Assembly: GCA_934573855.1 (NCBI GenBank) | Contig: CAKTMF010000002.1 | Span: forward strand, 189,528 to 253,527 | Reading direction: 5' to 3' | Origin: an uncultured Oscillospiraceae bacterium | GTDB lineage: Bacteria; Bacillota; Clostridia; Oscillospirales; Oscillospiraceae | DNA: 64,000 nucleotides | Part shown: piece by piece, positions 1-8,254 of the stretch | Layout of the letters: every line of letters starts with the position of its first letter | How positions within the stretch are numbered: the stretch's first letter is position 1 | Program-made: the position numbers and the translations under genes | Notes under the pieces: model-generated | What the model was told of the DNA's origin: nothing | Database searches by the model: none | Seen by the model: the letters and a program-made list of their open reading frames with translations, nothing else

Positions 1-1
1 A

Positions 2-1639
2 GGCAAGGCCTCCCTGTACGCCGGGCGGAACGTCATGGTCATCGTCCCCCACCAGGACGACGATCTGAATATCCTCGGCGGCGTTTTCGAGGAATACGAA
101 AAATACGGCAGCCGCGTATCCGTGGTGTTCGTCACCAACGGCGACTACTATGACCGCGGCATGGACCGCATGCGGGAGGCTCTCGACGTGCTGACACGCA
201 GCGGTGTGGAGGAGGACGACGTCATCTTCTTCGGCTACGGCGACACATGGGCCGGAGACCGGCATATTTACAACGCCCCCGAAAACGAGCTGATGACCTC
301 TTTCATCGGCTATACCTCGACCTACGGTCTGCCCGATCATCCGGCCTACCGCGAGGGAGAAAAATATACCCGGAAGAATCTTATGTCCGACATGCGCGGC
401 GTCATACTTGAGCGCCGGCCCGACGTGATCTTCTGTATCGATCTCGATCCTCATGCCGACCATCAGGCCGTTTCACTGGCCTTTGAGGAGGCCATGGGGG
501 ATGTGCTCAAGGCTTGCCCGGACTACGCCCCGGCCGTGTTCAAGGGTATGGCCTACTCCACGGCCTTTGACGCGGCGGACGATTTTTACACGGTCAATAT
601 CCGCTCCACCACCGCGCCCTACCCCGCGCCCTACCTCTACGAGCGGCAGGACTACAAGTGGGACGCGCGCGTGCGCTTCCCGGTGTGCGCCTCAACGCTC
701 TCGCGTTCCCTGTTGGGTTCGCGGCAGTTCGCCGCTCTCCGGCTGTACAGGTCTCAGGCCGCATGGGTACATGCTCCCTATGTGATAAACGGCGACAAGG
801 TGTTCTGGTTCCGCCCGACCGGTTCGCTGAGCTATATGGCGAAGGTCAGCGTCAGCTCCGGCAATGCCGCCCTGCTCAACGATTTCAAGCTTCTCGATTC
901 CACCGACCTCAACTCCAAGCGTCTGCCCTACGACGGAACATGGGTGACGGAGCCGGGAGACGAAGAGCGCAGCGCCGAGTTTCTCTTCCCGGAGGCCGTG
1001 ACGCTCAGCGTTATCCGCCTCTACGACGATTCGGACGCGTTCAGCAACGTACTGAATGCGGAGATCGTCTTTGACGACGGCAGCCGTGTGGAGACCGGCG
1101 CTCTTGAATACCTCGGCGCGCCCACGGATATAAGCTTCGAGCCGAGGAGCGTATCCTCCTTTACCGTGCGCATACTCGAATCCGAGGGCAGACACGCGGG
1201 CGTGAGCGAGATAGAGGCCTATTCCGAGCCGCCGCGCGTCCCCGTGCGCTATATAAAGCTCATGAACAGCGAGGGCGATTTCGTCTATGATTACCGCATA
1301 GACCGCTCGGGACGGGAGGAATTTGACCTCTACAGCCCCGGCGCGGACACGGAGAGCTGCACTGTCTCCTGCGAGGGCGAGGGCTGCTCTGCCGAGCTGC
1401 GCGGCGGCCGCGTCTCCGTCAGCTGCCCGCGCGGCAGGAGCTGCACCGTGAGCGTCAGCGCGGACGGCGGGGAGCTTTCCGACACGGTGTATATCTCCAA
1501 CCCGTCGCCCCTGCGCGACCTCGGCCAGCGGATAGAGGACTTCGCATGGCACAATTATTCAAAATTCCAGAAGAGCGAACTCTACCTTTTTATGCGCTCC
1601 GTGTACCATATTTTCACCAGCGGGAATATCGTGCTGTAA
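2..1639 (+). CDS. PIG-L family N-deacetylase with C-terminal discoidin-like domain, 5' partial
   Basis: The frame is open to the left edge of the window, so the true start and any signal peptide are missing. Counting from the Met at base 35, residues 5-16 hold the PIG-L signature PHQDDDLNILGG (metal ligands H6 and D9, general base D8), and DPHADHQAV near residues 138-146 gives the second metal-binding histidine region. PIG-L enzymes remove N-acetyl groups from amino sugars or related glycans with a zinc ion. Residues about 280-395 resemble an F5/8 type C (discoidin-like) carbohydrate-binding fold, followed by about 130 residues I cannot assign. The combination suggests a surface or secreted glycan deacetylase, but location cannot be judged without the N-terminus. 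The catalytic family is clear; the accessory domain call is moderate. A strong terminator follows directly. Confidence 0.8.
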   Translation, partial: GKASLYAGRNVMVIVPHQDDDLNILGGVFEEYEKYGSRVSVVFVTNGDYYDRGMDRMREALDVLTRSGVEEDDVIFFGYGDTWAGDRHIYNAPENELMTSFIGYTSTYGLPDHPAYREGEKYTRKNLMSDMRGVILERRPDVIFCIDLDPHADHQAVSLAFEEAMGDVLKACPDYAPAVFKGMAYSTAFDAADDFYTVNIRSTTAPYPAPYLYERQDYKWDARVRFPVCASTLSRSLLGSRQFAALRLYRSQAAWVHAPYVINGDKVFWFRPTGSLSYMAKVSVSSGNAALLNDFKLLDSTDLNSKRLPYDGTWVTEPGDEERSAEFLFPEAVTLSVIRLYDDSDAFSNVLNAEIVFDDGSRVETGALEYLGAPTDISFEPRSVSSFTVRILESEGRHAGVSEIEAYSEPPRVPVRYIKLMNSEGDFVYDYRIDRSGREEFDLYSPGADTESCTVSCEGEGCSAELRGGRVSVSCPRGRSCTVSVSADGGELSDTVYISNPSPLRDLGQRIEDFAWHNYSKFQKSELYLFMRSVYHIFTSGNIVL

Positions 1640-1649
1640 CGGATATTGC

Positions 1650-1685
1650 AAGGCCTTCCCCCGAGGGGGAAGGCCTTTTTCTATT
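1650..1685 (+). terminator. Rho-independent terminator after the PIG-L gene
   Basis: A 13-bp perfect stem (AAGGCCTTCCCCC paired with its complement, two-base loop) is followed by a T-rich run. It starts 11 bases after the stop codon. Confidence 0.85.
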
Positions 1686-1895
1686 CTCCTCCGTTCCGCC
1701 GCAGGGAGCAGATAGAGGGTGCCTTCCCCTTGAGGGGAAGGTGTCACGACGAAGTCGTGACGAATGAGGTGGCCGTATTTACCCCTCATCAGTCGCCTGT
1801 CGGCGACAGCTTCTCCCGAGGGAGAAGCCATTTTTGCTCTCTGTCCCGCCGCAGGGGAGGGGCTTGCCCCTCCTGCAGACTTCCTCCGGCGAGGA
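1686..1895. repeat. Palindromic repeat mosaic R1 in a convergent gap
   Basis: The gap between the PIG-L gene and the convergent HAD gene holds no gene. It contains short hairpin modules seen again near 20.4, 24.4, 40.4, 53.1 and 63.2 kb: CCTTCCCCTTGAGGGGAAGG, a CCCCTCATCAGTCGCC unit followed by CTGTCGGCGACAGCTT, CTCCCGAGGGAGAAG, and GCAGGGGAGGGGCTTGCC. They look like REP/BIME-style modules, not coding sequence. Confidence 0.7.
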
Positions 1896-1950
1896 AAACC
1901 AAAGCTGACGGCCCGTCTGCCTGTTTACACAGGTGGACGGGCCGTCAGCT
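1895..1950 (-). terminator. Terminator of the HAD/LysR operon
   Basis: On the minus strand a 15-bp stem (AGCTGACGGCCCGTC and its complement, with a small inner CCTGT/ACAGG stem) is followed by a T-rich stretch. It lies 11 bases past the stop of the HAD gene. Confidence 0.8.
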
Positions 1951-1960
1951 GTTTATCTGC

Positions 1961-2779
1961 TTATATCAATTTCCTGATCATTTTTGCCACGCCGGCGTCG
2001 TTATTGCTGTCGGTCACGACGTCCGCCGCGGCCTTTACCTCCGGCTCGGCGTTCGCCATGGCGACGCCCACGCCCGCCTCGCGCAGCATGGAGATGTCGT
2101 TCGAGCCGTCGCCGAAGGCCGCCGTATCCGCCGGGTCTATACCGAGATAGGCGCACAGCCCGCGCAGCGCGGCGCCCTTGTTCGCGCCCATCGAGTTTAT
2201 CTCGATATTCGTGGGGATGGAGGTCGTCATCATCAGCTCCGGAAAACGCTCCGGGAACTCCTTCAGCTGGCGCTGCCGCTCCTGCGGGTCGCGAAAGTGC
2301 ATTTGCAGCTTCTGCACGCCGCCGCCCCGCCGCCGGATATCCTCCTTGAGGTCGTCCACGGGCTTGCTGACACGGTAAAAGTCCGGCAGCAGCACCTTGG
2401 GCATATACTGCTCCACCACCTCGTACTGATCGCGGCTTATCCAGCCCGAGTCGGCATGGTAGCTGTAGTAAATGACGGGCAGCGCGTCCATGTACTCACA
2501 GACCTCGATCGCGCGCTCCATGGGTATCTCGTCGCGCAGGACGGTCTTTTTCTCCGCCGCGTCGTACACGGCCGCCCCGTTCGAGATTATGCAGTAGCGC
2601 GTGAAGGGAAGATCACGGATAAGCTCCGGGATACCGTCATAGAGCCGCCCGGTGGAGGCGACGATGTATATCCCCCTGTCCGCCGCTTCCCTCAGCGCGG
2701 CCAGATTCTCCTCCGGCAGGCGCTTCTCGTCGTCCAAAAGGGTGCCGTCAAGATCGTATGCGATGAGCTTAATTCCCAC
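1961..2779 (-). CDS. Cof-type HAD superfamily phosphatase
   Basis: All four HAD motifs are visible: the nucleophile motif DLDGT (D9, D11), a motif II threonine in STGR, the motif III lysine in NKG (K201), and GDGSND (residues 223-228). The large middle insertion is the C2B cap of the Cof/YidA subfamily, whose members dephosphorylate sugar phosphates or similar small metabolites in the cytoplasm. I chose a GTG start with GGGAGG seven bases upstream; it overlaps the 3' end of the preceding LysR gene by 11 bases, so the two are translationally coupled. The longer upstream frame lies inside the LysR gene and lacks a credible start. At 272 aa the length is normal for the family. The substrate cannot be told from sequence. 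Confidence 0.88.
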   Translation of the reverse strand: MGIKLIAYDLDGTLLDDEKRLPEENLAALREAADRGIYIVASTGRLYDGIPELIRDLPFTRYCIISNGAAVYDAAEKKTVLRDEIPMERAIEVCEYMDALPVIYYSYHADSGWISRDQYEVVEQYMPKVLLPDFYRVSKPVDDLKEDIRRRGGGVQKLQMHFRDPQERQRQLKEFPERFPELMMTTSIPTNIEINSMGANKGAALRGLCAYLGIDPADTAAFGDGSNDISMLREAGVGVAMANAEPEVKAAADVVTDSNNDAGVAKMIRKLI

Positions 2780-3743
2780 TGTCGTCCTCCCAAACCTGAT
2801 CCTTGCTGTATTCCCGGAAAAACTCCACGAAGCTGTCAAAAAGCTCCTTCGTCTTGCCGTGCAGCCCGGTCTCCTTATTATAATAGGCGCAGACATTGTC
2901 CGCGTCGGGCAGGTGCGGCAGCGGGAACACGTCGATATTCTCCAGATAATCCTCCCTCAGCTCCGGGGCCATCATGTCCCAGAAGAGCTTTGCATAGATG
3001 AACACTCCGAGGCCGGAGTTCGCGAGCTGGAAGGCGTTTTCGATGTTCGTCAGCTCGCACACGAAGCGGGGGCTGATGTCGTAATATTTAAGATAGCTCT
3101 CCAGCGCCCGTCCCCCGGAGGACGATGTGGGTATGCGGATAAAGGGCGCCTGCTCGAAATAGCTCAGGTCCGCGCCGGCTGCAAACTCCGCCTTCACCCG
3201 CTCGTAATCGTCCCCGGCAAGCTGCTTCATGATGGGCTTCGGCACCACGAGAAGCTGCTCCTTGCGGCAGAGCGGCACCGTCTCGTAGTTGACGGGAGTG
3301 CTGCATATCGAGCCGATGACAAGATCCACGCCGTCGTGGGAGACGGCCTTCTGCAGCACCTCGGGCGAGGCCTCGTTGAGCTTTAGGAAGGTGTCGGGAT
3401 TCTCGCTCACGAAGCGCGGCAGCACATGCGGCAGCACCGCGCGCGCCACCGTATGCTCGACGCCGATATGCACGAACTGCGCCTCGCCCAGCGAACGGCT
3501 GGAGCTTTCCTCATACTGCTGCTTGAGCCGGAGCATCTCCTTCGCCGTGTCGTAGAAAAGCTTTCCGTCGCGCGTGAGCCCAAGGGGCCGGCTGCGCAGG
3601 AACAGCGGCGTGCCCAGCTCCTCCTCAAGCTTCGCTATCTGCTTGCTGAGAGACTGCTGCGACAGGAAAAGATGCCTTGCCGCCGTGGAAAAGCTCTTTT
3701 CATCGGCCACGGCGATGAAGCTCTTGAGCAATGTAAAATCCAT
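2769..3743 (-). CDS. LysR family transcriptional regulator
   Basis: The N-terminal 60 residues form the LysR winged helix-turn-helix (FSTAARHLFLSQQSLSKQI then LEEELGTPLFLR). The rest, to 324 aa, matches the two-lobed periplasmic-binding-protein-like effector domain in length and pattern. It is transcribed divergently from the TAXI-TRAP importer across a 248-bp gap and is coupled to the HAD phosphatase downstream. LysR regulators commonly control the divergent gene, so regulation of the TRAP importer by its substrate is the natural inference. A palindrome at 3933-3950 is a candidate binding site. The start codon follows a G-rich stretch about 11 bases upstream, a somewhat long spacing. Confidence 0.9.
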   Translation of the reverse strand: MDFTLLKSFIAVADEKSFSTAARHLFLSQQSLSKQIAKLEEELGTPLFLRSRPLGLTRDGKLFYDTAKEMLRLKQQYEESSSRSLGEAQFVHIGVEHTVARAVLPHVLPRFVSENPDTFLKLNEASPEVLQKAVSHDGVDLVIGSICSTPVNYETVPLCRKEQLLVVPKPIMKQLAGDDYERVKAEFAAGADLSYFEQAPFIRIPTSSSGGRALESYLKYYDISPRFVCELTNIENAFQLANSGLGVFIYAKLFWDMMAPELREDYLENIDVFPLPHLPDADNVCAYYNKETGLHGKTKELFDSFVEFFREYSKDQVWEDDSGN

Positions 3744-3899
3744 ACTTTTTCATCCCCCCGTAATACACGGAAACCGGTTGGAATTATACCACCGCGTTAA
3801 TATCATGTCAATTTTTTCGCTGCTATTGTCACTTGTTCATAAAAGCCGCGCGTCTATACACCCCGTTTTTGTCTCAAACGGGGAAAGCCAAAAAAACTA

Positions 3900-3928
3900 T
3901 TGCAAAATTAAACTTTTGGTTGTATTAT
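3900..3928 (+). promoter_or_regulatory. Sigma-A promoter of the TAXI-TRAP operon
   Basis: TTGCAA, 17-bp spacer, TATTAT. It lies about 65 bases before the TAXI start codon. Confidence 0.6.
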
Positions 3929-3932
3929 AAAC

Positions 3933-3950
3933 GCATTAAAAGCGTAATGC
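3933..3950. promoter_or_regulatory. Palindromic operator candidate downstream of the TAXI promoter
   Basis: A perfect inverted repeat GCATTA-N6-TAATGC sits just after the -10 box, over the probable transcription start. Its position suggests repression, and the T-N11-A pattern fits LysR-type sites, but the identity of the binding protein is inference. Confidence 0.45.
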
Positions 3951-3991
3951 AAGTTTGATCTACCCATTTCGGACACATGGAGGGCTGAAAC

Positions 3992-4981
3992 ATGAAAAAG
4001 CTTATTTCCGTTCTGCTCGCACTGAGCATGATATTCGCGCTGTGCGCCTGCGGCGGCTCCGCTTCCCCGGCGTCCGGCGGCGGCAAAGTCACCGCCGATC
4101 TCACCGTCGGCACGGGCGGCGAGTCCGGCACCTATTACCTGTACACCGGCATGCTGGCTCAGGTCGTCGGCGAAAAGACCGGCGTGAAAATGACCGTCGT
4201 CGCCACCGGCGGCTCCAAGGACAACCTTGTGAGCATGGACGCGGGCATGTACGATCTCGCCACCGTGCAGTCCGACGTCATGACCTACGCCTACAACGGC
4301 ACGAACTCCTTTGCCGATTCCGGCGCGCTGCCGAACTTCCGCGTTCTCGCCGCCCTCTACCCCGAGACCGTGCAGATGGTCACCACCGACCCCGACATCA
4401 AGACCGTCGAGGACATGCGCGGCAAGAAGGTCTGCGTGGGCGACGTGGGCAGCGGCACCTACTTCAATACTCTCGACGTTCTGGCGGCATATGACATGAC
4501 CATCGACGACATCGACGCGGTGTACCAGTCCTTCGGCGCCTCCACCGAGAGCCTTATCGACGGCAAGATCGACGTCGCCTTCACCGTCGCCGGCGCTCCC
4601 ACCCCCAGCATTACCCAGCTTGCCGAGTCCAAGGACATCTATGTCATCTCCATCGACGACGAGCATATGGACAAGATACTCGCGGCCTGCCCGTGGTACT
4701 CCAAGATAGTCCTCCCCGCCGACACCTATAAGGGCATGAGCGGCGAGGCCTCCACCATCACCGTCAAGGCCGCGCTGGTCTGCACCGCCGACACTCCCGA
4801 CGACGTGGCCTACACCATCGTAAAGGCCATCTTCGACAACAAGGACGCCATTACCGCCCTGCATGAAAAGGGCAGCTACCTTGACTTCGGCTTCGCTACC
4901 GAGGGCATTGCGGTCCCGTTCGCGAAGGGAGCCGCCAGGTTCTACGCCGAGAACGGCGTAGAGGTCCCGACCGTCGACTGA
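3992..4981 (+). CDS. TAXI family TRAP transporter substrate-binding lipoprotein
   Basis: A 329-aa extracytoplasmic binding protein. Residues 1-20 are a lipoprotein signal with lipobox LCAC (lipidated C20). The mature part starts with a Gly/Ser linker, then DLTVGTGGESGTYY, the typical opening of TAXI (TRAP-associated extracytoplasmic immunogenic) proteins, and contains the DVGSGTYFNTLDVL region and a repeated hinge pattern. It captures substrate outside the membrane and hands it to the fused permease encoded next. TAXI proteins have been tied to glutamate and other organic anions, but no substrate can be assigned here. The start has a GGAGGG ribosome binding site. A strong hairpin separates it from the permease gene, which usually allows the binding protein to be made in excess. 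Confidence 0.92.
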   Translation: MKKLISVLLALSMIFALCACGGSASPASGGGKVTADLTVGTGGESGTYYLYTGMLAQVVGEKTGVKMTVVATGGSKDNLVSMDAGMYDLATVQSDVMTYAYNGTNSFADSGALPNFRVLAALYPETVQMVTTDPDIKTVEDMRGKKVCVGDVGSGTYFNTLDVLAAYDMTIDDIDAVYQSFGASTESLIDGKIDVAFTVAGAPTPSITQLAESKDIYVISIDDEHMDKILAACPWYSKIVLPADTYKGMSGEASTITVKAALVCTADTPDDVAYTIVKAIFDNKDAITALHEKGSYLDFGFATEGIAVPFAKGAARFYAENGVEVPTVD

Positions 4982-4999
4982 TAAAAACGAATTTTCCGA

Positions 5000-5036
5000 C
5001 CGATACAGGGTGTTGGTGTCCAACGCCCTGTATCGG
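5000..5036 (+). other. Intercistronic hairpin between TAXI and TRAP permease genes
   Basis: A 17-bp stem with one G-U pair and a three-base loop, without a T tract. It is more likely an mRNA-stabilising or partial attenuation element than a full terminator. Confidence 0.65.
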
Positions 5037-5056
5037 TGGTTACAGAGGTGTTAAGA

Positions 5057-6994
5057 ATGAGTAAAGAACCCGCAGCCGTCACCGCAAACGACGTTGAAAA
5101 CATCATGCGCAAATACGACCGCGAGTCCAACACGCGCATCTGGAGCGGCTGGCAGAAGACCGCCGTGGACGCGGTGCTGGCCGTGTTTTCCCTGTACATA
5201 ATCTACTGCGCCCTTTTTGCGGCCATGCTCGACGAGGTGCGGCTCACCTCCTTCGTGGCGGGCGTGCTGGTGATGGGCTATCTCACCTATCCCGCCAACA
5301 AGCACCATGTGCGCGAGAACTACATCCCGTGGTTCGACTTTGTGCTGATGGCGCTGGGCGCGGGCGCGTTTTTCTACTTCTGCTTCAACGCGAACGATAT
5401 CATCATGCGCCTCCCGGCGCTGAGGACCTATGAGGTCGTCATCGGTATCATCGGCATTGCCGCCCTGTTTGAGCTGTGCCGCCGCTGCACCGGCGTGCCG
5501 ATAATGGTCGTGGCCGGCGTTTTCATGGCCTACGCGTTCTATTACTACGGCATAAAGAAGGGGCAGGGCCTCGACGCGGTCAAGACGCTGGTCTGCCGCC
5601 TGTTCTATATCAAGACCGGCATACTCTCCACGCCCATCAACGCCTGCTCGAACTTCATCGCGGTGTTCATCATCTTCGGCGCCTTCCTTGAGGCGTCCGG
5701 CATTTCCGACCTGTTCATCCAGCTCGCAAACGCCGTGGCGGGCTCCTCCGTGGGCGGCCCGGCCAAGGTCGCGGTCATCTCCTCGGCGCTGTGCGGCATG
5801 GTGTCCGGCTCCTCCGTGGGCAACACCGTCACCACCGGCTCCGTCACCATCCCCATGATGAAAAAGACCGGCTACAAGCCGGAGTTCGCTGGGGCCGTCG
5901 AGGCCGCCGCCTCCACCGGCGGGCAGATAATGCCGCCGATCATGGGCGCCGCCGCGTTCCTGATGGTGGACTTTTTGGGCATGCGCTACAGTCAGATCGC
6001 CGTGCGCGCCATCATCCCCGCGGTGCTGTACTTCACCGGCATTTTCATCGCCGTCCACCTCGAGGCAAAGCGCCTCGGCCTCAAGGGTATCCCCCGGAGC
6101 GAGCTGCCCCCGGTGCGTCCCATGCTCAAAAAGCTCTACCTCCTCGCGCCGCTGGTGGTGCTGGTGGTGCTGGTGTCCTACAACGTGTTCTCCATGGCGC
6201 TCTCGGCCGTTATCGCGATACTCGTCACCGAGGCGGTCAGCGCCTTTGACAAGGACCACCGAATCGGACTTAAAAAGAATCTCGACTGTCTCGCCGCCGG
6301 CGGCAGGGGCTGCATAGCCGTCGCCGTTGCCTGCTGTATCGCGGGTATCGTCGCGGGGTGCCTCACAATGACCGGCCTTGCGAACCAGATCTTTGCGGCC
6401 ATCCTCGCCATCTCCGGCAAGACCAGGCTCGTCGCGCTCTTCCTCACCATGATCTGCTGCATCATCCTCGGCATGGGCGTTCCCACCACCGCGAACTACT
6501 GCATTATGGCTACGACCTGCGCTCCCATACTCATTAAAATGGGTATACCCGCCGTGGCCGCGCATTTCTTCGTGTTTTATTTCGGTATCGTGGCGGACAT
6601 CACTCCGCCGGTGGCGCTCGCGGCCTACGCCGGCTCCGCCATCGCGAAGTCCGACCCCATGAAGACCGGCGTGAACGCCACAAAGCTCGCCATCGCCGCC
6701 TTCATCATCCCCTACATCCTCGCCTACAACCCGGCGATGGTGCTGGTCGACACGACCGCGCTTGAGATCGTGCAGATCATCATCACCTCGCTCCTCGGCA
6801 TGTTCGGCGTGGCCGCCGCGCTCAACGGCTTCCTGTTCCGTCCGATAAGCTGGCCGCTGCGTCTGCTCATCTGCGCGGGCGGACTGCTTATGATAATCCC
6901 CGGTACGCTCACGGACGTTGCCGGCGTGGTGCTGGTCGCCGCCGTCGTGGCCTGTCAGAAGTGGGCAAAGACCCCCGCCGCGCAAAGCGCGTAA
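5057..6994 (+). CDS. TRAP transporter fused permease (DctQ-DctM), TAXI type
   Basis: A 645-aa polytopic membrane protein in which the small DctQ-like and large DctM-like TRAP subunits are joined, as is usual in TAXI systems. The first 230 residues hold an amphipathic N-terminus and several helices; the rest carries the DctM core with the Gly-rich GSSVGNTVTTGSVTIPMMKK segment and GMGVPTTANY. TRAP permeases import organic acids using the sodium gradient. I chose the ATG with AGAGGTG eight bases upstream; a GTG 21 bases earlier is in frame but lacks a ribosome binding site. It forms a two-gene operon with the TAXI binding protein and ends at a strong terminator. Confidence 0.93.
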   Translation: MSKEPAAVTANDVENIMRKYDRESNTRIWSGWQKTAVDAVLAVFSLYIIYCALFAAMLDEVRLTSFVAGVLVMGYLTYPANKHHVRENYIPWFDFVLMALGAGAFFYFCFNANDIIMRLPALRTYEVVIGIIGIAALFELCRRCTGVPIMVVAGVFMAYAFYYYGIKKGQGLDAVKTLVCRLFYIKTGILSTPINACSNFIAVFIIFGAFLEASGISDLFIQLANAVAGSSVGGPAKVAVISSALCGMVSGSSVGNTVTTGSVTIPMMKKTGYKPEFAGAVEAAASTGGQIMPPIMGAAAFLMVDFLGMRYSQIAVRAIIPAVLYFTGIFIAVHLEAKRLGLKGIPRSELPPVRPMLKKLYLLAPLVVLVVLVSYNVFSMALSAVIAILVTEAVSAFDKDHRIGLKKNLDCLAAGGRGCIAVAVACCIAGIVAGCLTMTGLANQIFAAILAISGKTRLVALFLTMICCIILGMGVPTTANYCIMATTCAPILIKMGIPAVAAHFFVFYFGIVADITPPVALAAYAGSAIAKSDPMKTGVNATKLAIAAFIIPYILAYNPAMVLVDTTALEIVQIIITSLLGMFGVAAALNGFLFRPISWPLRLLICAGGLLMIIPGTLTDVAGVVLVAAVVACQKWAKTPAAQSA

Positions 6995-7018
6995 GCACTG
7001 GAATATAAGGTATACAAC

Positions 7019-7055
7019 GGCGCCGGTCAAAAATGACCGGCGCCGGTTTTTTCAT
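7019..7055 (+). terminator. Terminator of the TRAP operon, shared convergent gap
   Basis: An 11-bp perfect stem (GGCGCCGGTCA and complement, loop AAAA) is followed by GGTTTTTT. It also fills the gap to the end of the convergent RpiR gene. Confidence 0.92.
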
Positions 7056-7061
7056 ATGCTG

Positions 7062-7913
7062 TCATATCCCGCGGTCGTTTTTGCGGATACGGTTGCGTTC
7101 GAGCTTTACAATGCTCTCGTCGTAGCTGCGGTTCACGAGCGCGGTGAAGAGGATGTCGATTATATTCAGCTGCGCCGTGCGCGAGGACATCGCCCCGCTG
7201 CGGTAGACCTCCTCCATCGCCACCGCGTACAGCCTGCATGTGGCGAGCTGCGCGAGCGGCGAATTATCAAAGCGGGTGATTGCGATGATCGGCACTCCGT
7301 TCGCGCTCAGCTGATTCGCGCAGGTGAGCATTTCCTCGGTGCTGCCCGAGTAGCTTATGATGAGCGCGACGTCCTGCGGCTCCGCGTTGCGGGCAAAGAG
7401 TATCTGGGAGTGTATGTCGCTGCTGCACGCGCAGGGCCTCCCCAGCCGGAGAAATTTGAGATAGGCGTCCTGAGCCACTATCTGCGACGCGCCGAGACCG
7501 AAAAGGTATATCGTCCGGCTCCTCTCCAAAAGGTCGACGGCGGCGAGGAGCGCGTCCTCCTCCAGTATGCGCATGGTGTCCTCCAGCGAGGCGATGGTGT
7601 GGTAGGTCACCTTCTCCACTATCTCCTCGAGGCCGCCTGCGCGGCGGATGTGGGTCTCGGCCTCGTCCTGGTTCTGCCGGCGCACCGCCAGCTCGTACAG
7701 GAGCGAGCTTTGCAGCTCACGGTAGCCCTCGAAGCCCAGCTTGCGGCACAGGCGGACAATGGTGGAGGCGGAGCTGAACGAAACCGCCGCCAGCTCGTGG
7801 ATATTCATGCGCGAGGCCTCCTCCGGGCTGCGGGTGATGTAGTCCAGCACGCCCTTTTCCGCGCCGCTCGCGCCCGAGACGTACTGCCGTATGCGTATCA
7901 GAACGTTCTTCAT
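7062..7913 (-). CDS. MurR/RpiR family transcriptional regulator
   Basis: A 283-aa regulator with an N-terminal RpiR helix-turn-helix (residues about 1-77; NIHELAAVSFSSASTIVRLC) and a C-terminal SIS sugar-phosphate-binding domain (about 120-245; IISYSGSTEEML). It is divergent from a 12-gene operon containing MurQ, AnmK, NamZ and NagZ. In E. coli and B. subtilis the MurR members of this family sense MurNAc-6-phosphate and control murQ, so the same role is very likely here. Matching TGAAA-N5-TTTCA palindromes lie in front of this gene (7933-7947) and of the operon promoter (8133-8147), which fits autoregulation plus operon control. Which sugar phosphate is bound is inferred from context. Confidence 0.92.
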   Translation of the reverse strand: MKNVLIRIRQYVSGASGAEKGVLDYITRSPEEASRMNIHELAAVSFSSASTIVRLCRKLGFEGYRELQSSLLYELAVRRQNQDEAETHIRRAGGLEEIVEKVTYHTIASLEDTMRILEEDALLAAVDLLERSRTIYLFGLGASQIVAQDAYLKFLRLGRPCACSSDIHSQILFARNAEPQDVALIISYSGSTEEMLTCANQLSANGVPIIAITRFDNSPLAQLATCRLYAVAMEEVYRSGAMSSRTAQLNIIDILFTALVNRSYDESIVKLERNRIRKNDRGI

Positions 7914-7932
7914 TTCCGTCCTCCGGACCGGA

Positions 7933-7947
7933 TGAAATTTTGTTTCA
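7933..7947. promoter_or_regulatory. Candidate RpiR operator O1
   Basis: TGAAATTTTGTTTCA, a 5-bp inverted repeat with a 5-bp spacer, further flanked by CCGG on both sides. It lies between the regulator's promoter and its start codon, so binding would block its own transcription. The same TGAAA-N5-TTTCA design recurs at 8133-8147. Confidence 0.6.
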
Positions 7948-7970
7948 CCGGGTCGTTTTTCTCAAGAAAC

Positions 7971-7999
7971 AGTGTAGTCAATACGCGTTCAAAAGTCAA
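7971..7999 (-). promoter_or_regulatory. Promoter of the RpiR regulator
   Basis: On the minus strand: TTGACT, 17-bp spacer, TACACT. Confidence 0.65.
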
Positions 8000-8132
8000 T
8001 AAAGGCAAAAGCAACATTGTCTACTTGCACAAAATTTATGGCATTATATTATCGAAAACGCCGAAATAGCGTGTCACATTTTGCGGATCATTTCATGTAA
8101 TTGGTCATTTTCACAAAAACCGCTTCAATACT

Positions 8133-8147
8133 TGAAAAATAATTTCA
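8133..8147. promoter_or_regulatory. Candidate RpiR operator O2 in front of the salvage operon
   Basis: TGAAAAATAATTTCA has the same TGAAA-N5-TTTCA architecture as O1 and ends 16 bases before the -35 box of the operon. An 11-bp sequence, ATTTCATGTAA, occurs at 8142-8152 (overlapping this site) and again at 8090-8100. The spacing of 52 bp is about five helical turns, so a second half-site may be involved. Confidence 0.6.
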
Positions 8148-8163
8148 TGTAAACGGCAGACCA

Positions 8164-8192
8164 TTGACACCTCAGTTTCATTATAGTAAAAT
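8164..8192 (+). promoter_or_regulatory. Promoter of the amino-sugar salvage operon
   Basis: TTGACA, 17-bp spacer, TAAAAT. The start codon of the binding protein is about 62 bases further on. The rest of the 341-bp divergent gap (7914-8254) contains only the two operators and the regulator's promoter. Confidence 0.75.
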
Positions 8193-8254
8193 ATGTCCAA
8201 AGAATTGCGGCAGGGGCCGCAGTTCACTTTTCAAATCAAGAAAGGAACGACACA

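Noticed and set aside
5051..7030. A 659-codon open frame antisense to the TRAP permease
   Set aside because: High-GC coding DNA often leaves the opposite strand open. The predicted protein is rich in His, Asp, Arg and Gly with no domain pattern, and the plus-strand product is a clear TRAP permease.
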